NCBI RefSeq assembly: GCF_014650495.1
Contig: NZ_BMVB01000002.1
Location: 1 to 64,000 of the forward strand
Source of the DNA: Streptomyces cinnamoneus
GTDB lineage: Bacteria; Actinomycetota; Actinomycetes; Streptomycetales; Streptomycetaceae
Direction: 5' to 3'
DNA length: 64,000 bases
Below the pieces are notes generated by a model. That model had not been told where the DNA came from. It did not search any database and saw nothing but the letters and a program-made list of their open reading frames with translations. Position numbers and translations under genes: made by a program. Positions within the stretch are counted from its first letter, which is position 1. Each line of letters opens with the position of its first letter. Of this stretch, positions 1 through 8,322 are shown one piece after another.

Positions 1-63
1 TGGACCGGAACCTGCCCCACCTGCCGACAGACCGTCCCATGGCAGCCCTACGACACCACCTAA
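1..63 (+). CDS. C-terminal end of an unidentified protein (partial)
   Basis: Frame 1 is open from the window edge to a TAA at 61-63. The 20 residues contain a C-P-T-C pair followed by a Trp/Tyr-rich end (VPWQPYDTT), which resembles half of a small zinc ribbon. The gene begins outside the window, so the family cannot be named. It converges on the minus-strand gene that ends at 74. The reading rests only on an open frame and the Cys pair, so it could be chance. Confidence 0.35.
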   Translation, partial: WTGTCPTCRQTVPWQPYDTT

Positions 64-73
64 CAAAGCACTA

Positions 74-502
74 CTAGCTCCCGGTCACCCTGACCCGCCA
101 GGACGAGACGACCAGGGGGCAGGCACGGCCCGGGTCGGGGCGGCAGTGGCGTTGCGCGCTGATGGTGGCTGTGCCGGCGTGCACCTGTCGGAAGACGGCT
201 GATGCGCTGCCGTTCGGCGTCTCACCGCCGGAGGTACGCCGGAGCACCGTGGCGTCGTTGGACTGCGGCGTGCTCCAGGTGTAGTTGAGCCCGTCTTCGC
301 GGTAGGCGGCGAGGCGGACTTCGATGTCGTCACCCAGGCTCGCGGACACCGACCGGCCTTTGTCCGCGTTCGTGAGGACATGGCGCTGGGCCAGCCGGTG
401 CGATGCCGGGCTGTGAGCAGCCGCGGGCGCGGGCGCGGACGCCATGACGGTCACCAAGGCCAGCCCCAGGCCCCATGGAGCGGCAGACCACTTCGTTCCC
501 AC
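74..502 (-). CDS. Small secreted protein with a beta-sandwich-like domain
   Basis: A 142-residue protein with a Sec-type signal peptide: a short basic start, a hydrophobic core at about residues 9-22 and A-x-A sites near 26-29. The mature part (about 45-142) has alternating hydrophobic strands, a GLNYTW loop, a Gly-rich loop and a closing WRVRV strand. This layout recalls small Ig-like or chagasin (I42 inhibitor)-like folds, but the inhibitor motifs are not exact. Two cysteines near the end (HC..., AC...) could form a disulfide outside the cell. Function is unknown; secretion is the firm part. Confidence 0.7.
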   Translation of the reverse strand: MGTKWSAAPWGLGLALVTVMASAPAPAAAHSPASHRLAQRHVLTNADKGRSVSASLGDDIEVRLAAYREDGLNYTWSTPQSNDATVLRRTSGGETPNGSASAVFRQVHAGTATISAQRHCRPDPGRACPLVVSSWRVRVTGS

Positions 503-640
503 CTGAACTTCCCTCCCGACGGCGACAACAGACCTATCGTTCCGGCGAGTTCGGCATATGGATGGAGGGCGGGTTCAAAACCACCCGACCGAGGGGTCGT
601 GGCACCCGACCCCTCGAACCAGGCCAACGGCGAGGCGGGT

Positions 641-1237
641 TCAGCCGGTCCAGGCGCTGAAGGCGCCGTCCCAGGTGAGGACGATGTACATGCCGTTGGC
701 GTTGACGGCCGCGTCCTTGCGGTCCGCATCGAGGGTGGCCCTGACATCGCCCCAGCGGTCGACGATCTGCAGGGTCCAGTGGCCCCGGCTCACCTTCGTC
801 ACCTTGGCCGTGCTGCCGTCGGGCAGCGGCAGCGATCCTTCACCGTGCTGCATACCGCCCAGCCACGAGACGGCCTTGCCGTCGAAGGTGAGCACGACGA
901 ACATGCCGTTGGCGTTGACGCCCGCGTCATGCTGGTCGGCCTCGATCTTCGCAAGCACGTGGCCCTGGTACAGGATCTCCAGCGTGTAGTGGTGGTCACC
1001 GACCTTGGTGATGCGGGCGGTGCTGGCACCGTCGGCCAGCTTCTGGGTGCGGACCTCGGGCGCGGCGGCGGTGGACGACGCCTTGGCCGGGCCGGCGGCG
1101 ACGGCATTCGCGGCCGGGGCGGCGAGGAGGGCGGCGGCCAGAGCGGCGGTGGCGGCGGCACGGACGACCGTGCGGCGGCGGACGTTCAGGTTCGACACGG
1201 GGCGATTCCTTGGAGAGTCGGGAAGCAGAACGGACAT
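641..1237 (-). CDS. Secreted protein with two tandem copies of one domain
   Basis: The ATG at 1237 was chosen because AGGAGG lies about 9 bases upstream; an in-frame ATG at 1294 has no such site. The 198-residue product has a basic N-terminus containing an RRR cluster, a long Ala-rich hydrophobic segment and A-x-A cleavage sites, suggesting export, possibly by Tat. The mature part is two repeats of about 67 residues, each with a strand-rich region followed by a nearly identical NANGM-VVLT-DG block and an aromatic end. This is an internal duplication of a small beta domain. No enzyme motif is seen. The role is probably extracellular. Confidence 0.7.
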   Translation of the reverse strand: MSVLLPDSPRNRPVSNLNVRRRTVVRAAATAALAAALLAAPAANAVAAGPAKASSTAAAPEVRTQKLADGASTARITKVGDHHYTLEILYQGHVLAKIEADQHDAGVNANGMFVVLTFDGKAVSWLGGMQHGEGSLPLPDGSTAKVTKVSRGHWTLQIVDRWGDVRATLDADRKDAAVNANGMYIVLTWDGAFSAWTG

Positions 1238-1440
1238 CGCATGCCGCCTCCTCTCTCGTGTGGGGCCGTGAGGTGCGGCGGGCTGCACGGGCAAAGTTAA
1301 TGATCACGTTTGCCGGAGTCGTCTGTTCCATGTCACGTTGGCGTGACAGCGACACGCTTGAGCATGTTTGCGGCTGCGCCGCTGCGCGGCCGTAGGGCCA
1401 CCCGGCACGGCAGGGCGCGGCTCCTGCCGGGCAGAGGCGG

Positions 1441-1875
1441 TCAGAAGAACAGCCTGACCCTTGTCGCGATCGGCCGCGGCTCGCGCTCCTCTTCCACACA
1501 CGCCAGCGCTTCCCGCACCGCGAGGGCCCCCAGGCGGACGAACACCATCTCGCAGGAGTCGACCCAGTGCCATTTCAGGGCCCGCACGACGACACGGGCG
1601 CTCACAGGTCCACCCCGGCGGCCTTCAGGGTCCTCGGTGCCCTCGCCGGCCAGCTCCCGCATGACGCCCTGGACGAGCGCCTTCTCATACTCCGGCTCGG
1701 GCTCCGGCTGCGCGGTACAGGCGAACTCGCACGACGCCGCCACGCCCTCGGGCAACGGCTCGAAGTCCAGCTCGACGATCCCGAACGTCGGCACGCAGGC
1801 CCCGAACGTCTGACGGGAGTACGCCTTCACGCCCCGCACAGGGCGGGCCAGTACACCGGTTCGTGAGTCAGTCAT
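1441..1875 (-). CDS. Stand-alone elongation factor G domain IV-like protein
   Basis: The 144-residue protein follows the order of EF-G/ribosomal-protection domain IV. It has RQTFG near residue 23, then VELDFEPLPEG, then a stretch matching the ipAvekGi helix (EYEKALVQGV), a Pro-Val strand, and HWVDSCEMVF corresponding to the H-x-VDSSE-x-AF signature, ending in an ALAVREAL helix. No GTPase domain, domain II, III or V is present. Domain IV normally enters the decoding centre of the 30S A site. A free copy might bind the ribosome or simply reuse the fold. Family assignment is firm; function is inference. Confidence 0.65.
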   Translation of the reverse strand: MTDSRTGVLARPVRGVKAYSRQTFGACVPTFGIVELDFEPLPEGVAASCEFACTAQPEPEPEYEKALVQGVMRELAGEGTEDPEGRRGGPVSARVVVRALKWHWVDSCEMVFVRLGALAVREALACVEEEREPRPIATRVRLFF

Positions 1876-1943
1876 GGCATGGACGGTATGGGTGCCGGTC
1901 CGGCTGGGCCACCGACTTACACCCCGGGTCCTAGGCTCGCCGC

Positions 1944-2219
1944 ATGACGTGGAGCGAGGCGGAGTACCTGGAGTGCCTACAGGGCGAGCGGCGTGGCTAC
2001 GCGTGGGTGATGCGGCGGTACGGCGGGCTCACGCTGCCCGAATCCTGGGCGGCGGCCCTGAGGTGCTACCCCTACGAGCCGGCCGACGAGCCGTTCCGCG
2101 GACTCGTCTTCCACGACGAGGCGTGGCACTGGGCGATGTCCGCGATCCACGGAAGCCGGTACGTGATGGAACACCCCGAGCTGGCCTACCCACCGGCCGA
2201 GTACCTGGCTCTCGGGTGA
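1944..2219 (+). CDS. Small hypothetical protein
   Basis: A 91-residue, Trp/Tyr-rich soluble protein starting MTWSEAEYLECL. There is no signal peptide, membrane segment or recognised motif. Its composition (several Trp, acidic, few Lys) is like many short orphan proteins of Streptomyces. It is divergent from the EF-G-like gene and separated from it by 68 bases that would have to hold both promoters. Confidence 0.6.
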   Translation: MTWSEAEYLECLQGERRGYAWVMRRYGGLTLPESWAAALRCYPYEPADEPFRGLVFHDEAWHWAMSAIHGSRYVMEHPELAYPPAEYLALG

Positions 2220-2477
2220 ACAACACGACCGAGCGCCTCAGGGGCGCGGAACGCGTTCGAGGGCGGCCCGGGACCCCCGCCGGCCACACCGCCGGCCGGC
2301 TCGCCGCCGAAGCAGACCGTGTCCGCCTGGATCAGGATGCCGGCAGTGGCATTGCTCAACACGTTCCGTGTATCGCGCCGTTGCACCTGGAACCGCACCT
2401 CCCCGCAACCGTGGAGTACAGCGTAGGAGCGCCGGGCGGACGCGTGCCGGAAACGCGGACATCCCGCTGTCGCGCTG

Positions 2478-3143
2478 TCACATGGCGGCGGCGAGTCCGT
2501 CGAGGAGGGCGTGGAGGCCGGTCTCGAAGGTGTTGTCGGGTGCGGCGTTGTAGTCGGCGGCTGCGCTGCCGAGGCGGGCGCGCAGGCGTGGGAACTGTTC
2601 GGCGACTGCGGTCGCCTTGGCGAGCGTCTCCTGGAACAGCTGCTCCGGGTCGCCGCCGTCGCGGCTCAGCCGCCGGGTCAGCGACGCCCGGGCGGACGCG
2701 CCGACGGCGTTGCCGAGCACGTAGGTGAAGACGGCCGCCGCCGCCCGGTCCGCCTGGGCGCCGGTGAAGCCGGCCGCCTCGTAGACGGCGAGGCTGTGGT
2801 CGTCGTAACGGGCCTTGCCGGGGCCGTAGAAGAGGTGGGAGCCGAGGGCCTGCACCAGCCAGGGGTGCCGGCAGAGCATGGCGTACAGGCCGTCGGCCAG
2901 CGCGACGGCCGCCGAGCGCCAGTCGGCCGGGTCGGTCCCGGGGAGTTCGATCTCCTGCCACACGTGGTCGCCGACGAGCACGACGAGGTCGTCCTTGTTC
3001 TTGACGTGCCAGTAGACGGCCGTGGGGGCGGCGCCGAGCCGCTTGCCCAGGCTGCGCATGTTCAGGCCCTCCAGTCCCTCGTCGTCGAGGAGCTGCACGG
3101 CGGTGGTGACGATCTGGTCGCGGGTGAGGGTGTCGCGTGGCAT
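2478..3143 (-). CDS. TetR-family repressor
   Basis: A 221-residue protein with an N-terminal helix-turn-helix (residues about 8-50; MRSLGKRLGAAPTAVYWHV is the recognition region) and an all-alpha ligand domain of the tetracycline-repressor C-terminal type. The start ATG lies just after a TATCGT hexamer, so the transcript may be nearly leaderless. It is divergent from the membrane protein at 3294, and three copies of one palindromic site lie between them. That layout argues for autorepression and repression of the neighbour. The inducer is unknown. Confidence 0.85.
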   Translation of the reverse strand: MPRDTLTRDQIVTTAVQLLDDEGLEGLNMRSLGKRLGAAPTAVYWHVKNKDDLVVLVGDHVWQEIELPGTDPADWRSAAVALADGLYAMLCRHPWLVQALGSHLFYGPGKARYDDHSLAVYEAAGFTGAQADRAAAAVFTYVLGNAVGASARASLTRRLSRDGGDPEQLFQETLAKATAVAEQFPRLRARLGSAAADYNAAPDNTFETGLHALLDGLAAAM

Positions 3144-3171
3144 GCGCCCACGATAGGTCGCCGGAGGGGCA

Positions 3172-3245
3172 CTTGTACAAAGTTCAGGAACGCTCTTGCA
3201 CTTAGTTCAAGAATCCCGCTACCTTCGCCTTGTACTTAGTTCAAG
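3172..3245. promoter_or_regulatory. Three operator copies for the adjacent TetR regulator
   Basis: Three similar 17-base sites occur at 3172-3188, 3195-3211 and 3229-3245. The last two read CTTGNACTTAGTTCAAG and are near palindromes; the first is a weaker copy (CTTGTACAAAGTTCAGG). The middle site overlaps a TTGCAC (-35) that is spaced 18 bases from TACCTT at 3220-3225, a plausible promoter for the membrane protein gene. Binding by the divergent TetR protein is inferred from position and symmetry. Confidence 0.7.
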
Positions 3246-3293
3246 ACGAAGCCGGGCGCCGCTCCAGCGCCCGATCCTGGGGGGAAACCGACC

Positions 3294-3812
3294 GTGAACG
3301 CCTTCATCGCCGCCATGCAGCTGTCCGTCGCCGGCGCCTTCGTGAGCATCCCCGTGGTCCGGGCCCGCTTCGGCGCCACCGCGACCGCCTCCGCCCACGC
3401 CGAGCTGCGCCGCCAGGGCGTGCGCACCACCGTCCTGGAGGAGAACGGGATGCGCTTCGACGCCGGCGGCCACGAGACCTGGGCGCCGGTGGGAATCGCC
3501 ACCGTCCTCGCGGCCACCGCCGGGCTCAACCTCGCCGGCAGCTCCTGGGCCGGGGCGCTGAACTGGATCGTTCTCGGGCTCGTCCTGGCCATCAACTGCG
3601 TGATCCTCTACAGCAACCTGACGGCCACGACGTCCGTCCAGGCCGCCTTCTCCCGCAAGGGCGACCCCGACCTGGCCCGCATCGACGTCGCCGCCCTGCT
3701 GAAGGCCGCCGAGGCGGGCTTCCCCCGCTGGGTCTGGATCCTGCAGAACGCCCGCCACGTCGTCGTGTTCGGCGCCGCCGGCCTCGCCCTGACCGCCGCC
3801 GCCCTCGCCTGA
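3294..3812 (+). CDS. Membrane protein under TetR control
   Basis: A 172-residue protein with about four hydrophobic segments: an N-terminal one, one near residues 63-80, one near 88-105 and a C-terminal one. A soluble stretch with charged residues separates segments three and four. No transport signature is visible. The start has GGGG upstream. Because three operators of the divergent TetR gene precede it, its expression is probably induced by a small molecule, and efflux or membrane protection is a reasonable guess only. Confidence 0.7.
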   Translation: MNAFIAAMQLSVAGAFVSIPVVRARFGATATASAHAELRRQGVRTTVLEENGMRFDAGGHETWAPVGIATVLAATAGLNLAGSSWAGALNWIVLGLVLAINCVILYSNLTATTSVQAAFSRKGDPDLARIDVAALLKAAEAGFPRWVWILQNARHVVVFGAAGLALTAAALA

Positions 3813-3815
3813 CCC

Positions 3816-3840
3816 GGCCCCGGCCCCGGCCCCGGCCCCG
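3816..3840. repeat. GGCCCC hexamer tandem repeat
   Basis: Four uninterrupted GGCCCC units follow the stop codon of the membrane protein gene. The tract is self-complementary and might help end transcription. It looks like slippage-prone low-complexity DNA. Confidence 0.7.
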
Positions 3841-3898
3841 GGCAGCACCGCCGGGAAATGGCGTCGACAAGCACCCCCGGCTGAGGACGATCAACGCC

Positions 3899-4831
3899 AT
3901 GACGCACAGCAGCCGCGCCGAACGCGCCGTCCGCACCGCCACTGCCGCAGGCCGGCGGCTGGGGTTGCGCGCCGACGGTCCCCGGGTCCTGCACGACGTC
4001 TTCAACGTGCTGGTCCACCTCGCTCCCGACCCCGTGGTCGTACGGGTCCCGTCGCTCACGCTCGTGCCCGCCGGGGAACTGGCGGCCAAGCAGCGGCGCG
4101 AGCTCGCCGTGGCGGGCTGGCTGGCCGACGCCGGCGCTCCGGTCGTGGGGCCCAGTCCGCTCGTGCCCCGCGAGCCCGTCGAGGCCGAAGGAACGTCCCT
4201 GACCTTCTGGGAGTTCGTGCACGAGTCGTCCCCCGATGGTGACAGCGACGATCCCCGCGCGCTGGAGGAGCGTTTCGCCGAACAGACCGGTCAGGCCGCC
4301 GCATTGCACCGCCTGCTGGCCGGTTATCCCGGCGAGCTGCCCACCCTCTCGCCTCTCGTGCCCGCCACCGGTTCCTCCCTCGACCGCCTCCGCAAGCAGC
4401 CGCAGCAGTTCCTCACCACCGCCGACCTCGACCGCGCCGAAGGCGAGTACGCCGCCCTCGAAGCGCTCGTGGGCGACTTCCCCGCCCACTTCCCCGGGGC
4501 CCGCCTGCAGGCGCTGCACGGCGACTCGCCCGGCTACAACATCATCCGCACCGCCGCCGGCCCCCTGTTCGGCGACTTCGAGGACGTCACCCGCGGCCCC
4601 GTGGAATGGGACCTGACCCTCGCCGGCCCGCACGGCATCGCAGCCTACGAGCAGGCGGGCGGCGGCCCGGTGGACCGCCGGCTGCTGGACGTCATGGAAA
4701 GCGCGCGCATGCTGCAGGTCGTCGGCGCCCTGGCCCTCGTACCGTCGATGCCGGAGCTCGGGCCGATGCTCGAACCCGTCGTCGCCCAGTGGCGCGCCCG
4801 GGCCCCGCTGACCCGTCCGGGCGTCGGCTGA
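3899..4831 (+). CDS. APH-fold phosphotransferase (aminoglycoside phosphotransferase family)
   Basis: A 310-residue kinase-like protein. The catalytic loop is HGDSPGYNII near residue 205 (Brenner-type HxDxxxxN), followed by GDFEDVTRGPVEWDL, whose first Asp is in the metal-binding position. The N-lobe contains a VVVRVPS strand where the nucleotide-binding lysine would be expected, but an Arg is present. These proteins phosphorylate hydroxyls of small molecules such as aminoglycosides, macrolides, choline or sugars; the substrate cannot be read here. The ATG at 3899 was chosen because upstream in-frame sequence is low-complexity and covers the preceding gene. Confidence 0.8.
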   Translation: MTHSSRAERAVRTATAAGRRLGLRADGPRVLHDVFNVLVHLAPDPVVVRVPSLTLVPAGELAAKQRRELAVAGWLADAGAPVVGPSPLVPREPVEAEGTSLTFWEFVHESSPDGDSDDPRALEERFAEQTGQAAALHRLLAGYPGELPTLSPLVPATGSSLDRLRKQPQQFLTTADLDRAEGEYAALEALVGDFPAHFPGARLQALHGDSPGYNIIRTAAGPLFGDFEDVTRGPVEWDLTLAGPHGIAAYEQAGGGPVDRRLLDVMESARMLQVVGALALVPSMPELGPMLEPVVAQWRARAPLTRPGVG

Positions 4832-5018
4832 CGCGTCCGGCCGGTTCACCCACCGGCGCACCGGTACGTCACCGGCATCACCGGCGTCACCGATCCTTAG
4901 CCCGGTCGGATGACGAGCGGGTTGTCGCGGTGTGCGCAGGGAAATCTCACCGCACTCGTCCACGCGTCCGAGCCCCGGTCAGGAGCTCGGACCCCGTCGG
5001 ACCAAGGAGGCCCTGCTC

Positions 5019-5408
5019 ATGTCACGTTCACCGCTCCGCACCCTCCCCCGTGCCCTCCCCCGAACCCTCCTCCGCACCCTGACCGTGCTGCCTGCGCTGC
5101 TGGCTACGGCCGTCCTGCCGGCGGGCCCCGTGGCCGCGGAGCCGCGGGGCGCGGCGGTCACGGTCACCGTGGTGATCGAGGGCGCACCGGCCGCCTTCGT
5201 CCCCCAGGCCGTGAGCATCCACCCCGGTGACTCGGTCCGCTGGCTCAACAACGACAACGACACCCACACCACGACGTCCGACTCGGGCCTGTGGGACGCC
5301 GTACTCGACCCCGGCCAGAGCTTCACCCGGCCCTTCCCGGCGGGCGCGACCTTCGCCTACCACTGCGAGTTCCACCCGTCGATGACGGGCACGGTCGTCG
5401 TCCAGTAG
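5019..5408 (+). CDS. Secreted cupredoxin (plastocyanin-like blue copper protein)
   Basis: A 129-residue protein starting at 5019, supported by AAGGAGG about 9 bases upstream. A signal peptide spans residues 1-35, ending AEPRG. The mature domain shows the cupredoxin plan: a strand pattern with FVPQAVSIHPGDSVRW, a first copper-ligand His in NDTHTTT, then YHCEFHPSMTG providing Cys, His and Met. It probably carries out extracytoplasmic electron transfer or copper binding. The partner is not evident from its neighbours. Confidence 0.85.
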   Translation: MSRSPLRTLPRALPRTLLRTLTVLPALLATAVLPAGPVAAEPRGAAVTVTVVIEGAPAAFVPQAVSIHPGDSVRWLNNDNDTHTTTSDSGLWDAVLDPGQSFTRPFPAGATFAYHCEFHPSMTGTVVVQ

Positions 5409-5420
5409 CGAGCGCCGGTC

Positions 5421-6128
5421 TCAGCGGTCCCCCGCGCGGGGGCCGGGGCCGGGGTCCGCGTCCCGGCGGTGCCTCTCGTACGCGTCCGCGTCCCCGTCCG
5501 CATCGGCATCCACATGCGCGTCCGCGTTCGCATCCGCGTCCGTGTTCGTGACGATCCCCTCCCACTGATCGCCCTCGCCCGCCATGACGTACGCCCCGCC
5601 TTCGAGCCGCTCGATGAGCCCGCGCGTCCACTCCGCACCGCTGTTCGCGGTGTGCGCCCACATCCCCATGATCTCGCCGATGTGGCCCCAGTCCTCGCCC
5701 TCCGCCGGGGTCCAGCGCCGGCGGATGTCGTCGCGCCGCTCCTCCAGCCCGGCGAGCCGCTGCTTCAGCAGGGCGATCGCCTCGGCCCGCGGCAGGTCGA
5801 CGACGAACCCGATGCCGGCGGTCAGCACGTCGGACTTCTCGTCGACCGAGCTGAGCGCCTCGCGCAGCAGCGCGAAGTACTCCCGCTCGCCGGCCTCCGT
5901 CAGTTCGTACTCCGTGCGGGGCGGGCCGCCCGCCTCGCTCGGCGCCACGTCGTGCGCGAACAGCAGCCCGTGCCTGGCCATGGACTTCAGCGCGTGGTAG
6001 ATCGACCCGGGCTTGGCGTTGGACCACTCGTGCGCGCCCCAGAACTCCAGGTCGCCACGGACCTGGTAGCCGTGCGCCCGTCCGTGCTGACGGACGGCGC
6101 CCAGTACCAGCAAGCGGATGGCCGCCAT
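5421..6128 (-). CDS. PadR-family transcriptional regulator with an Asp/Ala-rich tail
   Basis: The start at 6128 (MAAIRLLVLG) follows a GAGG site and matches the usual PadR beginning. The winged helix (residues about 1-85) includes GYQVRGDLEF and SIYHALKSMARHGLL. A Vir-type C-terminal helical dimer domain follows. After about residue 190 the protein has a (DA)n-like acidic tail encoded by hexamer-like repeats around 5470-5555. PadR proteins usually repress divergent or nearby genes. Here the esterase at 6424 is the only divergent neighbour. Confidence 0.85.
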   Translation of the reverse strand: MAAIRLLVLGAVRQHGRAHGYQVRGDLEFWGAHEWSNAKPGSIYHALKSMARHGLLFAHDVAPSEAGGPPRTEYELTEAGEREYFALLREALSSVDEKSDVLTAGIGFVVDLPRAEAIALLKQRLAGLEERRDDIRRRWTPAEGEDWGHIGEIMGMWAHTANSGAEWTRGLIERLEGGAYVMAGEGDQWEGIVTNTDADANADAHVDADADGDADAYERHRRDADPGPGPRAGDR

Positions 6129-6423
6129 CTCGCCCCAGCCTCCTCTGGTTGCCGTACTTCCCCGTACGTGCCGCACGCGCCGTGCCGTTCTCGCCACCGC
6201 GCTCGCCGCGCCCTCGCCGATGCGCCCAGCCTAGGCGCCGCGGTCGCCGCCCGGCCCTTCGCCGAGCGTTCAGGACCGGTCGGGATCCGTGCACAGTGGC
6301 GTACAGAGTGGGGTACACAGTGGAACGTTTTGCCCCGTGCAGCGCTCTAGCCAGGTGCGCACCGGTTGGCGGCGCTCTGGACCGGCGCGTCCAGGCCGAG
6401 ACGTCTCAGAGGTTTGCTGATCC

Positions 6424-7524
6424 ATGGGTCTGACGAGCGGCACGCTCCTGGTGGGCATCGTGCTGGGCACGGTGGTGATGTTCGCGCTCTCGGTGTGGCT
6501 GTGGCCGCGCCTGGCGCGAAGCGGCTGGAACTGGATGCTGGGGCGGGCAGGACTGATCGTCTTCGTGCAGGTGCTCCTGTTCGCGTCCGTCGCGCTCGCG
6601 GCGAACCGCAGCTTCCTGATCTACAACTCGTGGGCGGACCTCGCCGGCACGAAGCGCCAGCCGACCGCGGCGCCCGGTGGCGCGGCCGTACAGGTCCTCG
6701 GGCGGCAGGCCCCCGAGGTGCCCGGCGGCAGCAACCCGCGGTCGGGCGGCGTCGTCGAGAAGGTCGTCGTGCACGGCGAGCGCTCCCGCACCGCCGCCCA
6801 GGCGTACGTGTACCTGCCGCCGGAGTACTTCCAGAAGGGCGCTGCCGAGCGGCGGAAGTTCCCCGCCGCCATCGTGCTGACGGGCTATCCGGGCGCGGCG
6901 GAGAACCTGGTCAAGGGGCTGCGCTACCCGAAGACGGCGTGGACGCAGGTCAAGCAGAAGAAGATGCAGCCGATGATCCTGGTGATGATGCGGCCCACCA
7001 TCGCGACGGCCAACACCCAGTGCATCGACGTCCCGGGAGGCCCGCAGAGCGAGGCGTTCTTCGGCACGGACGTCACCAAGGCGATTTCGAGCTTCTACCG
7101 CGTCGGCAGCTCGCCGCGGAACTGGGGCATCGTCGGCGATTCGACCGGCGGTTACTGCGCGTTGAAGATGGCGCTGCAGCACCCGGAGACCTACGCGGCC
7201 GGCGTGGGCCTGTCGGCGGACTACAAGCCGGAGATCGACAAGGACTCCGGTGATCTCTTCCACGGGAACAAGAACGAGGAGAAACGATCCGACCTGCTGT
7301 GGCACCTGGACCACCGGCCGCAGGGCGCCTCCTCGTTCCTGGTGACGACTTCGCTGCAGGGCGAGTCGAACTACAAGGCGACCCAGCAGTTCATCAAGAA
7401 GGTGAAGAGTCCCGCGCGCGTCTCGTCGATCACCCTCGACCGCGGCGGCCACAACTTCAACACCTGGCGCCGGGAGATCCCGCCGTCCCTGCGATGGCTG
7501 AGCGGGCGCCTCGTCGCCGAATGA
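6424..7524 (+). CDS. Membrane-anchored esterase of the antigen 85/esterase D family
   Basis: A 366-residue protein with two N-terminal membrane segments (about 8-28 and 42-60) followed by an extracellular alpha/beta hydrolase domain. The domain has a strand FPAAIVLTGYPG, the nucleophile elbow GDSTGG near residue 239 and a late histidine in GGHNF near 342, which form a plausible Ser-Asp-His triad. Relatives include antigen 85 mycolyltransferases and general esterases; the substrate is unknown. Transcription is divergent from padR, which may control it. Confidence 0.8.
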   Translation: MGLTSGTLLVGIVLGTVVMFALSVWLWPRLARSGWNWMLGRAGLIVFVQVLLFASVALAANRSFLIYNSWADLAGTKRQPTAAPGGAAVQVLGRQAPEVPGGSNPRSGGVVEKVVVHGERSRTAAQAYVYLPPEYFQKGAAERRKFPAAIVLTGYPGAAENLVKGLRYPKTAWTQVKQKKMQPMILVMMRPTIATANTQCIDVPGGPQSEAFFGTDVTKAISSFYRVGSSPRNWGIVGDSTGGYCALKMALQHPETYAAGVGLSADYKPEIDKDSGDLFHGNKNEEKRSDLLWHLDHRPQGASSFLVTTSLQGESNYKATQQFIKKVKSPARVSSITLDRGGHNFNTWRREIPPSLRWLSGRLVAE

Positions 7525-7608
7525 GGCCCCAGGGGCTTGTGGGTTCCCGGGGCTGTGCCGGGGTGAGGCCCCGGGGACTGTGAGCCCCCGGGAGCCGCGC
7601 GGCGGGCC

Positions 7609-8157
7609 CTAGGCCCCCGCGCCGCTCTCCTCCTCCACCAGCTCGAAGGCGGTCTTCCCGTCGATCGACTCGCGGATGACGTCGGCGTGCCCCGCGTGGC
7701 GGGCCACCTCCTCGATGAGGTGGAGCAGCACCCAGCGCATGGAGACGTGCGACGCCTTCGGGAACCAGGGCGCCTCCGGCAGCGCGAACGTGTCCTCCAG
7801 GGAGACCGAGTGGATGAACTTCTCGGTCTCCGCCGCGACCTCGGCCCAGCGGCCGAGGAGCACCGCGACGGTCTCCTCCTCGGTGGGCTTCCAGCCGGCC
7901 TGCCAGCCCTCCATGGCTTCCTCGAAGCTCTGGGTGGCCAGGCCGCCGCGCGCCCGCTCGATCCAGTTGCTCTCGGCCTGGATCGTGTGCTTGAGCAGCG
8001 CCTGCAGCGAGAGCTCGCTGGCGCTCGGCACGGCCGCGGCCTGCTCGGCCGTGAGCCCCAGGACCGAGCGGCGCAGGCCGCCGCGCTGGGCTTCGAGGAA
8101 GGCGAGCAGCGTGCCGCGCTCGTCGGAGACGTTCTTCTCGATCACGTGAGTGGGCAT
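7609..8157 (-). CDS. DinB/DUF664-family protein
   Basis: The start at 8157 (MPTHVIEKNV) follows AGGGGGAA, and upstream in-frame sequence looks noncoding. The 182-residue protein is a four-helix bundle of the DinB type, with metal-ligand histidines expected at LLKHTIQAE (about residue 55) and in the RHAGHADVIRE motif near 155. Many DinB proteins of actinobacteria are thiol-dependent transferases using mycothiol, which is a family expectation rather than something shown here. It converges on the esterase gene. Confidence 0.85.
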   Translation of the reverse strand: MPTHVIEKNVSDERGTLLAFLEAQRGGLRRSVLGLTAEQAAAVPSASELSLQALLKHTIQAESNWIERARGGLATQSFEEAMEGWQAGWKPTEEETVAVLLGRWAEVAAETEKFIHSVSLEDTFALPEAPWFPKASHVSMRWVLLHLIEEVARHAGHADVIRESIDGKTAFELVEEESGAGA

Positions 8158-8322
8158 GGGGTTCCCCCTGATTTCTCTCGTCCGTCCGTTCCCTTGCGAC
8201 GAGTTCAGACTAGGACCGATAGAGGTCAGATTCCGTCCTACATGCCCGTCCGCATCACCACAACGGCCCCACCGCAAGCCCTCCACGGGCCGCCGCAGGC
8301 CCACGCAGACCCGCCGCACCCC

